Assembly (NCBI RefSeq): GCF_001675165.1
Contig: NZ_LROS01000055.1
Span: forward strand, 1-64,000
Origin: Clostridium ragsdalei P11
Lineage (GTDB): Bacteria; Bacillota; Clostridia; Clostridiales; Clostridiaceae
DNA length: 64,000 nt
Direction: 5' to 3'
Under the pieces are notes generated by a model. It worked only from the letters and a program-made list of their open reading frames with translations, did not search any database and was not told where the DNA came from. Shown one piece after another: positions 16,987-24,652 of the stretch (positions are counted from its first letter, which is position 1; every line of letters begins with the position of its first letter). Position numbers and translations under genes: made by a program.

Positions 16987-17830
16987 GAAATTCATCCACC
17001 TTTCTTTTTAATACTTCAAAATATTTATCAAAATCATAAAGAAGATCTTTATCACTTTCAAAATCACTTAATTCTATTTCCGCAATCCAGCCTTTTTCAT
17101 AAGGACTTTCATTTATTAGTTCAGGGGATTCAATTAAATTTTCATTTATTGCTGTAATTGTACCGCTTACAGGACATACTACTTCAAAAACAGCCTTTCC
17201 TGATTCTATGGTACCTGCTTCGCCAAATTGTTCTATTTCACTGCCTGTTTTAGGAGGTTCGAAGAATATTATATCCGATAGACTATGTTGGACATAATCA
17301 GCAACACCTATTCTTGCTCTGTTACCTACAACATATACCCAACAATCATTTTCGTTAAACAAAAAACCTTCTTTTGGAACTTTGAATGTAAATTTATCTT
17401 TTTTATAAATTTCATATTCAAAGGTTTGAGGAAATACAGTAGAACTAGCTCTTTTAACTTTTTCTTTTTCTTTTGTAAGTTTATCTGTGATAATGTCTAC
17501 AAGTTTAAGTTCATCTTTGCCAAGTCTCAGATTATTTTCAATAGTGATGTTATTTGATTTTGCTTCATCGCTTATATTAATTTTTTGATCAACTTTTAAG
17601 TTCTTTTCAGAGGCAATTTTACTGGCACACCTTGTACCGCAGCCATCAATTACAAGAAGAGGTTTTTCTTTAACTATTTTATTGTATCTTATATCAACTG
17701 TTCTGTATAAAACAGGACATATAATTTGGCTATCTGTAGTTTCCGTAAGTTTTATAGCTAATTCTTTTGTAATACATCCAGCACATTTATCAAGACCATT
17801 ACAAGGGAGAATGGCATAAGATTTACTCAT
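16979..17830 (-). CDS. Fusion of DGC zinc-binding domain with lipoyl carrier (GcvH-like) domain
   Basis: A 283-residue two-domain protein. Residues 1-120 are a DGC domain (AILPCNGLDKCAGC; LVIDGCGTRCASK). After a charged linker, residues 160-265 match glycine-cleavage H protein: GVADYVQHSLSDIIFFEPP, then the lipoylation site ESGKAVFEVVCPVSG with Lys212 as the acceptor, and ESPYEKGWIAEIEL. H-proteins carry a swinging lipoyl arm; here no glycine-cleavage genes are adjacent. Instead it lies between a ferredoxin/HdrA-like pair and two DGC proteins, so it may shuttle a thiol-bound group or electrons. Lipoylation is inferred from the motif. Confidence 0.85.
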   Translation of the reverse strand: MSKSYAILPCNGLDKCAGCITKELAIKLTETTDSQIICPVLYRTVDIRYNKIVKEKPLLVIDGCGTRCASKIASEKNLKVDQKINISDEAKSNNITIENNLRLGKDELKLVDIITDKLTKEKEKVKRASSTVFPQTFEYEIYKKDKFTFKVPKEGFLFNENDCWVYVVGNRARIGVADYVQHSLSDIIFFEPPKTGSEIEQFGEAGTIESGKAVFEVVCPVSGTITAINENLIESPELINESPYEKGWIAEIELSDFESDKDLLYDFDKYFEVLKRKVDEFHV

Positions 17831-18116
17831 CACCTTCCATCACCTTTCGTATTTCTTTTATCTTTTTTGTCGTTTTTCCCTTATTAGGAAAAGTTAGTGC
17901 ATCAACACCACAGGTTTTACCACAAGCACGACAGAAGACAACGCAGTTATTAGGATTTTTTACAATAAGTTTTTTATCATTATTTTCTCTAACTTCATAA
18001 ACGTTGTGAGGACAAAATTTTACACATTCCATGCAGTAATTGCATTTATCATAATCTATTCTAGGGCTCCAATCTATTTTTTCCCTTGGAACTCCCATAA
18101 AAGTTGATTCACTCAT
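17823..18116 (-). CDS. 2[4Fe-4S] ferredoxin-type protein
   Basis: A 97-residue protein with two iron-sulfur motifs: CNYCMECVKFC (Cys25, 28, 31, 35) and an atypical second motif CVVFCRACGKTC (Cys58, 62, 65, 69; C-x3-C-x2-C-x3-C). The N-terminal extension MGVPREKIDW precedes the first cluster. It is 3 bases from the HdrA-like gene upstream and overlaps the DGC-lipoyl fusion gene, so all should be made together. It probably passes electrons between the HdrA-like protein and its partners. Confidence 0.88.
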   Translation of the reverse strand: MSESTFMGVPREKIDWSPRIDYDKCNYCMECVKFCPHNVYEVRENNDKKLIVKNPNNCVVFCRACGKTCGVDALTFPNKGKTTKKIKEIRKVMEGDE

Positions 18117-18119
18117 AAC

Positions 18120-18497
18120 TTATTCCTCCTCAATACCTAATTCTTTTAAAGCCTTTTCAACTATTCCAAAGGCTTTTTCATTAGTCATGTCTCTTATGTC
18201 CAGCATAACTGCATCCTTTTTAATATCAAGGCCTGCATCTTTAAAAGCTTGTTTAAACATTTTTCTTTGCATATTTGGAGCACAGGCACCAATTATTAAT
18301 TTTCTATGAGATTTTAAAAAATCAGCAAGAAATCTATCACCATCTTCTTCACAAAGTTGTGGATGGATAAATCCATATTCTACAGGTAATTCTATTCTAA
18401 CCTGATTAATAAAATCCCAGATATCCATTGCCTTAAAGCCTGGGCACTTTCCAGTGCATACACACATAATAAAACCTGGTAATTGCCTTTCTTCCAT
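18120..18497 (-). CDS. HdrA-like N-terminal-domain FeS protein
   Basis: A 125-residue protein equivalent to the small N-terminal domain of heterodisulfide reductase subunit A, without the FAD and ferredoxin domains. Cysteines at 12, 14, 18 (CVCTGKC), Cys49 (QLCEEDG) and Cys72 (IIGACAPNMQRKMF) correspond to the HdrA pattern VCSEDG...VVAACTPR. It is the first gene of the leftward operon. The family role suggests FeS-based electron relay in thiol-disulfide chemistry. The exact partner is unknown. Confidence 0.75.
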   Translation of the reverse strand: MEERQLPGFIMCVCTGKCPGFKAMDIWDFINQVRIELPVEYGFIHPQLCEEDGDRFLADFLKSHRKLIIGACAPNMQRKMFKQAFKDAGLDIKKDAVMLDIRDMTNEKAFGIVEKALKELGIEEE

Positions 18498-18568
18498 AAT
18501 AAAATCCTCCCTAATATTGGTTTATTTCTAGTCTTCCTTATTACATACAATAATAATTTAATTAAATA

Positions 18569-18608
18569 GTTATATAATTATAATACTACTACAAATTTTT
18601 GTAGTCAA
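18569..18608 (-). promoter_or_regulatory. Promoter/operator of the leftward Hdr-DGC operon
   Basis: On the minus strand, TTGACT (complement of 18603-18608) and TATTAT (complement of 18580-18585) have a 17-bp spacer. The spacer holds the inverted repeat ACTACAAA-tt-TTTGTAGT (18588-18605), a likely operator. The nearby AATAGTTATA (18566-18575) also occurs in the divergent promoter. Confidence 0.5.
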
Positions 18609-18623
18609 CATTGAAATTTTAAT

Positions 18624-18758
18624 CAAGATGATTTAATGATAAAAATATTTAAGATGATTGGACATCCAATAAAACTTGAAATAATGAAATTAAAAAAATC
18701 TATAAGAATGCTGAAAGTTTATAAAAAAAGTAGAATGTATCAAATTTTAAGAAAATAA
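18624..18758 (+). pseudogene. arsR pseudogene with internal deletion
   Basis: Forty-five codons read QDDLMIKIFKMIGHPIKLEI and then IRMLKVYKKS. The first part aligns with residues 2-24 of the intact ArsR at 20913 (QDDLAVKVFKALGHPVRFKI), and the IRMLK part with LRILK near its residue 52. The start codon is lost and the region between, including the recognition helix, is deleted. The flanking bases (GAAATTTTAATCAAGA) match the start region of the intact gene as well. This is the remains of a duplicate or earlier arsR at the divergent promoter. Confidence 0.6.
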
Positions 18759-18773
18759 ATGTTATTAAATATA

Positions 18774-18832
18774 TTGACATAAAAATGTGTTAAACTATAT
18801 AATTAAATTATAAAATAGTTATAAGCTATTTA
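18774..18832 (+). promoter_or_regulatory. Promoter/operator of the rightward desulfurase operon
   Basis: TTGACA (18774-18779) and TATAAT (18798-18803) with 18-bp spacer. Just downstream is the inverted repeat AAATAG-TTATAAG-CTATTT (18813-18831), sharing AATAGTTATA with the leftward promoter region. A common ArsR regulator for both directions is likely. Confidence 0.5.
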
Positions 18833-18925
18833 ATGAAAACTAGTTATTTTTAAACGCTATTGTAAATTATTAGACTTGTCAAATAGAGGTACTTATAAGT
18901 ACTATATAAGAGAGGTAGTGTTTTA

Positions 18926-20077
18926 TTGGGTATATATTTAGATAATGCAGCTACATCTTTCCCAAAACCATATTCAGTAATGAAAAAGATGATGGAATAC
19001 ATGCAAGATATTGGGGCAACATCTGGGAGAGGTGCTTATAAAACTGCTATTGAGGCAGATAGACTTATTTATAACTGTAGAAAAATGATATGTAAGCTAT
19101 TTAATGGTAGTGATCCAGCAAAAGTAATATTTACTTCAAATATTACAGAAGCGCTTAATGTGGTGATTAATGGCTTTTTAAAAGAAGGGGATCATGTAAT
19201 AACAAGCAGCTTAGAGCATAATGCCGTGTGGAGACCATTAAAAACTTTAGAGAGAGACAAAAATATAGAAATATCAACAGTTTGTTGTACTGATGAAGGA
19301 ATTACTGATTATAATGATGTAGAAAAACTTATAAAATCTAATACAAAACTTATAATTTTTACTCATGCGTCTAATGTATTAGGAGCAATTCAACCAATAA
19401 GAGAAATTGGTAGAATAGCAAAAAAACATAAGGTGAAATTTCTAGTAGATTCAGCTCAAACTGCAGGGGCCTATCCTATTGATGTTGAAAAAGATAACAT
19501 AGATATTTTAGCTTTTACAGGTCACAAAGGTCTTCTTGGTCCAACAGGAACAGGAGGATTTATAGTGAATTGTTACATTGATATAAATCCTTTAAAATCT
19601 GGTGGAACAGGTGGAGATTCTAAATATCCATACCAGCCTGACTATTTTCCAAATAGATATGAAGCTGGTACTCCAAATGTAGTTGGAATTGTTGGATTAG
19701 GGGAGGCATTAAACTTCATATATTCCGTTGGAATTAAAAATATAAGAAAAAAAGAAGAAGAGATTATTGAATATGCAATTGAAAGACTTAAAAGTGTTAA
19801 GAAAATAGAGATATATGGACCTAAAAAGTCAGATAAAATAGTAGGTGTAGTATCATTTAATATAAAGAATATAAAGGCTGAAGAAATATCATATGAACTT
19901 GATAAACAGTATGATATTATGGTTAGGTCTGGATTACATTGTGCACCTACAGCACATAAAATTATGGGTACAGAAAATATCGGAGCTGTTAGAATTGGCA
20001 TAGGATATTTTAATGAAAAAGAACACATAGATACTCTTGTAGAAGCTTTAAATAAAATACAAAATAAGTATATGTAA
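18926..20077 (+). CDS. Class V aminotransferase / cysteine desulfurase family
   Basis: A 383-residue PLP enzyme of the NifS/CsdB fold. The N-terminus is GIYLDNAATSFPKP, the PLP lysine is Lys201 (FTGHKGLLGPTGTGG), and the catalytic cysteine is Cys339 in RSGLHCAPTAHK. This matches the desulfurase-like subgroup often found with selenium-dependent molybdenum hydroxylases. It would release sulfur (or selenium) from cysteine (or selenocysteine) as a persulfide. It starts at TTG after AGAGAGGTAG. It is divergent from the Hdr-DGC-lipoyl operon, which suggests a sulfur donor for that system. Confidence 0.85.
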   Translation: MGIYLDNAATSFPKPYSVMKKMMEYMQDIGATSGRGAYKTAIEADRLIYNCRKMICKLFNGSDPAKVIFTSNITEALNVVINGFLKEGDHVITSSLEHNAVWRPLKTLERDKNIEISTVCCTDEGITDYNDVEKLIKSNTKLIIFTHASNVLGAIQPIREIGRIAKKHKVKFLVDSAQTAGAYPIDVEKDNIDILAFTGHKGLLGPTGTGGFIVNCYIDINPLKSGGTGGDSKYPYQPDYFPNRYEAGTPNVVGIVGLGEALNFIYSVGIKNIRKKEEEIIEYAIERLKSVKKIEIYGPKKSDKIVGVVSFNIKNIKAEEISYELDKQYDIMVRSGLHCAPTAHKIMGTENIGAVRIGIGYFNEKEHIDTLVEALNKIQNKYM

Positions 20078-20140
20078 TTTGTCAAATTATACATAACTTA
20101 TTGGATATGATTAAAATAAAATGGAAAGGGTAGTGATGAT

Positions 20141-20662
20141 GTGTATCTAAATAATATAAAACTTTTATTTATACAACCCTGCGTAGCTGAAAGTAAAAAA
20201 ATAAGATTTAAAGCAGAGTTTTCATCAGATGTTTCCAACATAATGCCATATCTAAATTCAGTTGTGAAAAGTGGAAGTTACAATAGTAATATGCCTAGCT
20301 TTACATTTAAGAAAGATAGTAGACTAATAAATATTTACGCCAATGATATGACTGTTGCAAAAGCAATTAATGAAACCGATGCATATTCTATAATGGATTT
20401 TGTAAAAGATTTAATAAATGAAACATATGATAATAAGAATAGTATAGAACCAAATTATGAAATGAGAAAAAAACCATCGGCTTTTAAGATTTATTCATAT
20501 TTACCTAAAAAAAATTGTAAAAAATGTGGGGAAACTACTTGTATTGCTTTTGCATCAAAGTTATTAACAGGAGTAAAAACACTAAACCAGTGTGATGTTC
20601 TAGAAGAAGAACAATATAAAGAAAAACTAAAAAGTTTAAATGATTTATTAGAACTTGTATAG
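20141..20662 (+). CDS. Four-cysteine [4Fe-4S] domain protein
   Basis: A 173-residue protein. The N-terminal ~110 residues form an unnamed domain (KIRFKAEFSSDVSNIMPYLN; PSFTFKKDSRLINIY). The C-terminus is a 4Fe-4S module NCKKCGETTCIAFA with a distal Cys (Cys126, 129, 134, 151), the type found in the corrinoid iron-sulfur protein gamma subunit. It starts at GTG after AAAGGG, 63 bases after the desulfurase gene. It is a plausible electron carrier or cluster recipient for the adjacent redox system; the function is unknown. Confidence 0.72.
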   Translation: MYLNNIKLLFIQPCVAESKKIRFKAEFSSDVSNIMPYLNSVVKSGSYNSNMPSFTFKKDSRLINIYANDMTVAKAINETDAYSIMDFVKDLINETYDNKNSIEPNYEMRKKPSAFKIYSYLPKKNCKKCGETTCIAFASKLLTGVKTLNQCDVLEEEQYKEKLKSLNDLLELV

Positions 20663-20710
20663 TAGCGAAACATGAGAATAAGAATCTATACATTTTCTAT
20701 ACTAAAACGG

Positions 20711-20767
20711 AAAGCTCCTATAGAAGATCCCATTAACTAAAGAATGAGATCTTCTATAGGAGCTTTT
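20711..20767 (+). terminator. Strong terminator after the FeS protein gene
   Basis: AAAGCTCCTATAGAAGATC pairs with GATCTTCTATAGGAGCTTT. Confidence 0.85.
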
Positions 20768-20912
20768 ACAGTTAACATTGAAATTTTAATGAAAATAACC
20801 TATACTATATAAAGTATATTAGTATTTAATTAAAAGAAATTATTCTTTATAGTTTAGTGTGAAAAAAGATAAATATAAATAGAAGATATTAGGTGGATAA
20901 GGAGGAGAAATT

Positions 20913-21221
20913 TTGAATCAAGACGATTTAGCAGTAAAAGTGTTTAAGGCATTGGGCCATCCAGTAAGATTTAAAATAATGAAGTTTTTATGTGATGGAC
21001 CTAAATGTGTGTGCAAACTAAATGAGAAGTTTGAATATAGTCAGGCAAATTTGTCTCAGCATTTGAGAATTTTAAAAGATGCAGGATTAGTTAAGAGTGA
21101 AAAGGTAGGACTTGAAATGCACTATGGATTATATAGCAATGACGTTAAAAATATTATTGAAGATGTTGGAAAGTATGTATTAAATTATATAAATGGTATT
21201 AAGGAAACAGAATCGTTGTAA
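20913..21221 (+). CDS. ArsR family regulator
   Basis: A 102-residue ArsR/SmtB winged-helix protein. The alpha-3 site is KCVCKLNEKF (Cys-x-Cys) preceded by GPKC, and the recognition helix is SQANLSQHLRILKDAGLV. It differs from ArsR at 11610 and has a degenerate relative at 18624 in the divergent promoter. I infer that it controls the Hdr-DGC and desulfurase operons in response to a thiophilic ligand. It starts at TTG after AAGGAGGAG, separated from the upstream gene by a terminator, so it has its own promoter. Confidence 0.88.
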   Translation: MNQDDLAVKVFKALGHPVRFKIMKFLCDGPKCVCKLNEKFEYSQANLSQHLRILKDAGLVKSEKVGLEMHYGLYSNDVKNIIEDVGKYVLNYINGIKETESL

Positions 21222-21262
21222 AGTTAAGAAAATTAAATTAGAATTGCATAGATAAACATGGT

Positions 21263-21304
21263 TAAAAAGGGTTAGTTTAATACATATTAAACTAACCCTT
21301 TTTA
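21263..21304 (+). terminator. Terminator after arsR-like gene
   Basis: AAAAAGGGTTAGTTTAA pairs with TTAAACTAACCCTTTTT. Confidence 0.85.
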
Positions 21305-21339
21305 ATTGAGCATTTAGTTTAACTAAAAAATTTGTAAAT

Positions 21340-21368
21340 TGAACCTTTTAGGCGCAGCATGTGTCTTA
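21340..21368 (+). promoter_or_regulatory. Putative ECF sigma promoter, site A (vanZ)
   Basis: TGAACC (21340-21345), 16 bp, TGTCTTA (21362-21368). It shares TTGAACCTTTT and ATGTGTCTTA with sites upstream of the M16C remnant and vanY. Confidence 0.65.
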
Positions 21369-21444
21369 TATGTTGAAGGATGCTGTACTAAAAAGTACTT
21401 AAGAAAAACAAAAGTTGATATTTTAAAATAAAAGGAGAAGAAAG

Positions 21445-22425
21445 ATGAAGATTAAATTTGATAAAACCAGGTTGTTAAAAGTAGTAATGGGAATTTTATT
21501 TATAGCATATATTGCTGCTTTGTTTAAAGTTTTAATATTTAGATATCTTTCAATAAGTCAATTATTCAGTGGAAGTTATGGAAAAATGAGGTCAATTAAT
21601 TTAATTCCATTTAAAACAGTTATTCAAGATCTTGTTAATAGTAGGACAATGGGATATATGAGTGCTGTATCTAATACTTTTGGCAATATAATAATATTTA
21701 TACCATTTGGTTATTTTATACCTTCTTTAAATGAAAAATATTCAAAGTTAAGTAATGTGTTAATATCTACAGCCTGTTTTAGCTTATTTTTTGAAATTTC
21801 TCAGTATATTTTAGGTGCTGGAAGTAGTGACATTGATGATGTTATTTTGAATACTATTGGAGGAATTATAGGATGTATTTTATATAAATACATCAATAAG
21901 CTGATACCAAAAAGAAATACTTTTTATGTGAGCATAATAATAACAACCTTTATATTCTTTATTGGTGGAGGTATTGTTGCTGTAGATCAATTTGGGACAT
22001 ACCTAGGAATTAGTAAATTGCATGAACAAGTTATTGGTGGAGAAAATGTTCCAAAAGGCAAGGCTGATATATTTGGAAAATTGGTGAATAGTAGTGGTGA
22101 TTTAGTTACTGTAGACAAAATTATTAGAAATAATAAGAACGGCAGTACTGCAGTAAGTTCTAATTATACTAAAAATGCTAATGAAGAGAATGTTCAAGTA
22201 ATGTTAAGTAAATCTACTAAGGTTTATTTGGAAAAAGGTGTTTTAAAGAAAAAATTTTTAAAAGGATATAGTTTAACTGTTACCTACAGTAAAATTCCTA
22301 CTGAGAATATAAGTAAGTTATCCTCTGGTACAAAAATATCTGTATGGGGAAAATATGATAAAGGGAAATTTATTGCAAATGTAATTAGTATTCTCGATGA
22401 ATCTAGGGAACAGCAAAAATTTTGA
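21445..22425 (+). CDS. VanZ family membrane protein with extracytoplasmic domain
   Basis: A 326-residue protein. Residues 1-180 are the VanZ domain with five or six membrane helices and the typical NLIPFKTVI and VSNTFGNIIIFIPFGYFIP motifs, then SDIDDVILNTIGGIIGC. A further segment (150-200) anchors a C-terminal extracytoplasmic domain of about 130 residues that is not part of standard VanZ. VanZ proteins raise tolerance to glycopeptides or lipopeptides. It is preceded by ECF-type promoter A, so it probably belongs to the envelope-stress regulon of the sigma factor at 24653. RBS AAAGGAGAAG. Confidence 0.85.
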   Translation: MKIKFDKTRLLKVVMGILFIAYIAALFKVLIFRYLSISQLFSGSYGKMRSINLIPFKTVIQDLVNSRTMGYMSAVSNTFGNIIIFIPFGYFIPSLNEKYSKLSNVLISTACFSLFFEISQYILGAGSSDIDDVILNTIGGIIGCILYKYINKLIPKRNTFYVSIIITTFIFFIGGGIVAVDQFGTYLGISKLHEQVIGGENVPKGKADIFGKLVNSSGDLVTVDKIIRNNKNGSTAVSSNYTKNANEENVQVMLSKSTKVYLEKGVLKKKFLKGYSLTVTYSKIPTENISKLSSGTKISVWGKYDKGKFIANVISILDESREQQKF

Positions 22426-22451
22426 ACCTTTTTTGTATATGATGTCTCTTA
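22423..22451 (+). promoter_or_regulatory. Putative ECF sigma promoter, site B
   Basis: TGAACC (22423-22428) overlaps the vanZ stop codon; after 16 bp follows TCTCTTA (22445-22451). Almost identical to site C over the -35, spacer and downstream bases. Confidence 0.6.
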
Positions 22452-22493
22452 AATAATAGAGTTCTAAAAAATAAAAGGGGGATTAAAAATGAG

Positions 22494-22778
22494 ATGAATA
22501 AATATATTTTAGCATCATTAAAGTATATAGATACGCTGAGGGATCCTGAAGGTAAAGCTTCTGCAGCTGATGATATGTATATCATTGGTATAACACAGGA
22601 AGATGTTCAAAAGTATCGTGATGAAATTCTTTCAACTACAGCAGATGATATACGAAATTATGCGCCTATGATGGATGGCATCATGAAGCAAAATAATCTG
22701 TGTGTAAGTGGAAATGAAAATATAATAAATTCAAATAAAGCATTGTTTCAAAGTATAAAAAATTTATGTAATAATTAA
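22494..22778 (+). pseudogene. C-terminal remnant of M16C presequence-protease-like metallopeptidase
   Basis: A 94-residue frame whose text (ITQEDVQKYRDEILSTTADD, IRNYAPMMDGIMKQNNLCVS) matches the last ~90 residues of the ~970-residue clostridial insulinase-family M16C peptidases, without the HxxEH zinc site. It follows an apparent ribosome site (AAAAGGGGGA) and promoter B directly. It looks like the product of a deletion joining the promoter region to the 3' end of the gene. It may still be translated, but peptidase activity is impossible. Confidence 0.6.
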
Positions 22779-22885
22779 AAGGACTAGATAATTGGATGAG
22801 AGTATAATTAGAAGTGATATAATAGTATGTGTAATTAAAAATTATTTATATAAGGTTTATCCGTTTTTAATTGGGGGGAATTTAT

Positions 22886-24460
22886 GTGGTTAAATCAAAA
22901 GTGTTTATACCGGTTTTAATTTCAATTATACTTGCAACCGCAGGTTCTGGATATTATATGCAAAAGGTAAAAGCTAGTGATGCAGCGGGAAATGTAAAAC
23001 AGTGGACAGAGCAAAAGGATGTTAGTACAGAAAAAGTGTGGAAATTAACTTTTAAGCAGGGTTTGTTAGTTGATTGGCCATCTTTGGACAAGGCTATTAC
23101 TGTAACAGATTCAAAGGGTAACATAATTGATGTAGAAATTAATGAGGCAAACTATGGCAACAGTATTTTAATATATCCTCCGAAGGATGGATATAAGGCA
23201 GGAGAAACATATTATTTGAATGTTTCTAAAGACTTAAAACTTTATAGTAAAACAGGTTCATCCACAAGTAATCTTAAGCAGCCAATTACTATGAAGTTTA
23301 CGGTTAATGGTATTAAAACAATAGATATAAATAAGGATAGTTTAGTAAGTGTATCAAATAATAAGTTTGCATTTGATTTAATGAACCAATTGACAAATAA
23401 GGACAAGGATAAAAATATAATAATATCGCCCTTAAGTATAGGAACCATATTAGCTGAGACACAAAACGGAGCGGTAGGAGATACAAAAAATGAAATGTTA
23501 AGGTCTATAGGATTAAGTAATGCAGACGATAAAACTATAAATGAACAATACTATAGTTTATTGGATTATTACAATAATTTGAAATCAACAAAGCTAAAAA
23601 CAGCGGATTCCATATGGGTTGATAAAGACACAATTTTAAATAAGCAATTTGTTGATACTTCACAAAAATATTATAATTCAGAAGTAAGCACGTTAGACTT
23701 CAAAGATAATAATTCAGTAGATATTATTAATAATTGGGTAGATAAAAGTACAGATGGACAAATAAAAAAGATAATAGATAATATTAATAAAGAAGATGTG
23801 GCAATTTTAATCAACTCTGTAAACTTTAAAGGAACCTGGTTAGATGAATTTCCTAAAGATAATACAAAACCAGAAGAATTTAATTTATCTAGCGGTCAAA
23901 AAATAAAAGTAGATAATATGGAAGATATACGTGTAAATAGTTATTTAAAAGGAAATAATTTTGCAGCTGTAAAAATTCCATACTATGATGGGTTAGAAAT
24001 GGATTTGTTTTTACCGGATAAAGGAGTAGATATAAATAAATTTGTATCAAGCTTTAGTAAAAGTAACATGGATAAATGGATGAATGACTTCTATGATGCA
24101 AGAGTTACTATGAAAATACCTAAATTCAAGCTGGAATATGAAGAAGACAACATGGTTGATATACTTAAGAAGTTAGGTGTAGTTACAGCTTTTGATAGAA
24201 ATAAAGCTGATTTTAGTGGAATTTCACAGCAAAAGCCGCTATTTATAAGTAAAATTACACACAAAACTTCTATCAATGTAGATGAAAAGGGAACGGCAGC
24301 AGCAGCAGTAACTGCTGTAGAAATGGGTGCTACAGCATCTATGCCGCCAGAATACAAGAATGTTGATTTTACTATTGACAGGCCTTTTGTTTTTGCAATA
24401 AGAGATTGTAATACAGGAGCAATAGTATTTATGGGAAAAGTTGAAAATCCACAAAAGTAG
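22886..24460 (+). CDS. Secreted serpin with N-terminal Ig-like (SbsA) domain
   Basis: A 524-residue exported protein. A signal peptide (residues 1-27) is followed by an Ig-like domain of SbsA type (about 40-140; WKLTFKQGL...ITVTDSKGN...YYLNVSKDL) and then a complete serpin fold (about 150-524). The reactive-centre-loop hinge EKGTAAAAVTAVEMG (from residue 467) is alanine-rich, as in inhibitory serpins, and is followed by FTIDRPFVFAI. The scissile bond cannot be assigned with certainty; TASM-PP is a candidate. It probably inhibits serine or cysteine proteases outside the cell. The GTG start at 22886 follows GGGGGGAA. Confidence 0.9.
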   Translation: MVKSKVFIPVLISIILATAGSGYYMQKVKASDAAGNVKQWTEQKDVSTEKVWKLTFKQGLLVDWPSLDKAITVTDSKGNIIDVEINEANYGNSILIYPPKDGYKAGETYYLNVSKDLKLYSKTGSSTSNLKQPITMKFTVNGIKTIDINKDSLVSVSNNKFAFDLMNQLTNKDKDKNIIISPLSIGTILAETQNGAVGDTKNEMLRSIGLSNADDKTINEQYYSLLDYYNNLKSTKLKTADSIWVDKDTILNKQFVDTSQKYYNSEVSTLDFKDNNSVDIINNWVDKSTDGQIKKIIDNINKEDVAILINSVNFKGTWLDEFPKDNTKPEEFNLSSGQKIKVDNMEDIRVNSYLKGNNFAAVKIPYYDGLEMDLFLPDKGVDINKFVSSFSKSNMDKWMNDFYDARVTMKIPKFKLEYEEDNMVDILKKLGVVTAFDRNKADFSGISQQKPLFISKITHKTSINVDEKGTAAAAVTAVEMGATASMPPEYKNVDFTIDRPFVFAIRDCNTGAIVFMGKVENPQK

Positions 24461-24483
24461 TTAAAATATATCATATATAAAAG

Positions 24484-24512
24484 AAGTAAGTTCGAGAGAG
24501 CTTGCTTTTTTT
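24484..24512 (+). terminator. Terminator after serpin gene
   Basis: AAGTAAG/CTTGCTT stem followed by a T run. A second small hairpin (ACAACTT/AAGTTGT, 24519-24541) with a T-rich tail follows. Confidence 0.65.
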
Positions 24513-24652
24513 ACGTAGACAACTTATACACTACAAGTTGTTTTAGAAATTTTTTTAAATTTGTGTAATGAAATTAGGGGTTATACGTATTAACATATGA
24601 TGAATTACTTAGCTAGGTAAAAAAATCAGAGAAAGGGGTGGTTTTAAAATAT

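Noticed and set aside
16517-17011. Plus-strand 164-codon ORF over the DGC genes
   Set aside because: It lies antisense to two well-supported DGC-family genes and has no ribosome site or recognisable domain.
16979-17830. Reading the lipoyl domain as a glycine-cleavage H protein in normal metabolism
   Set aside because: No gcvT or gcvP is nearby and the domain is fused to a DGC domain within a redox operon.
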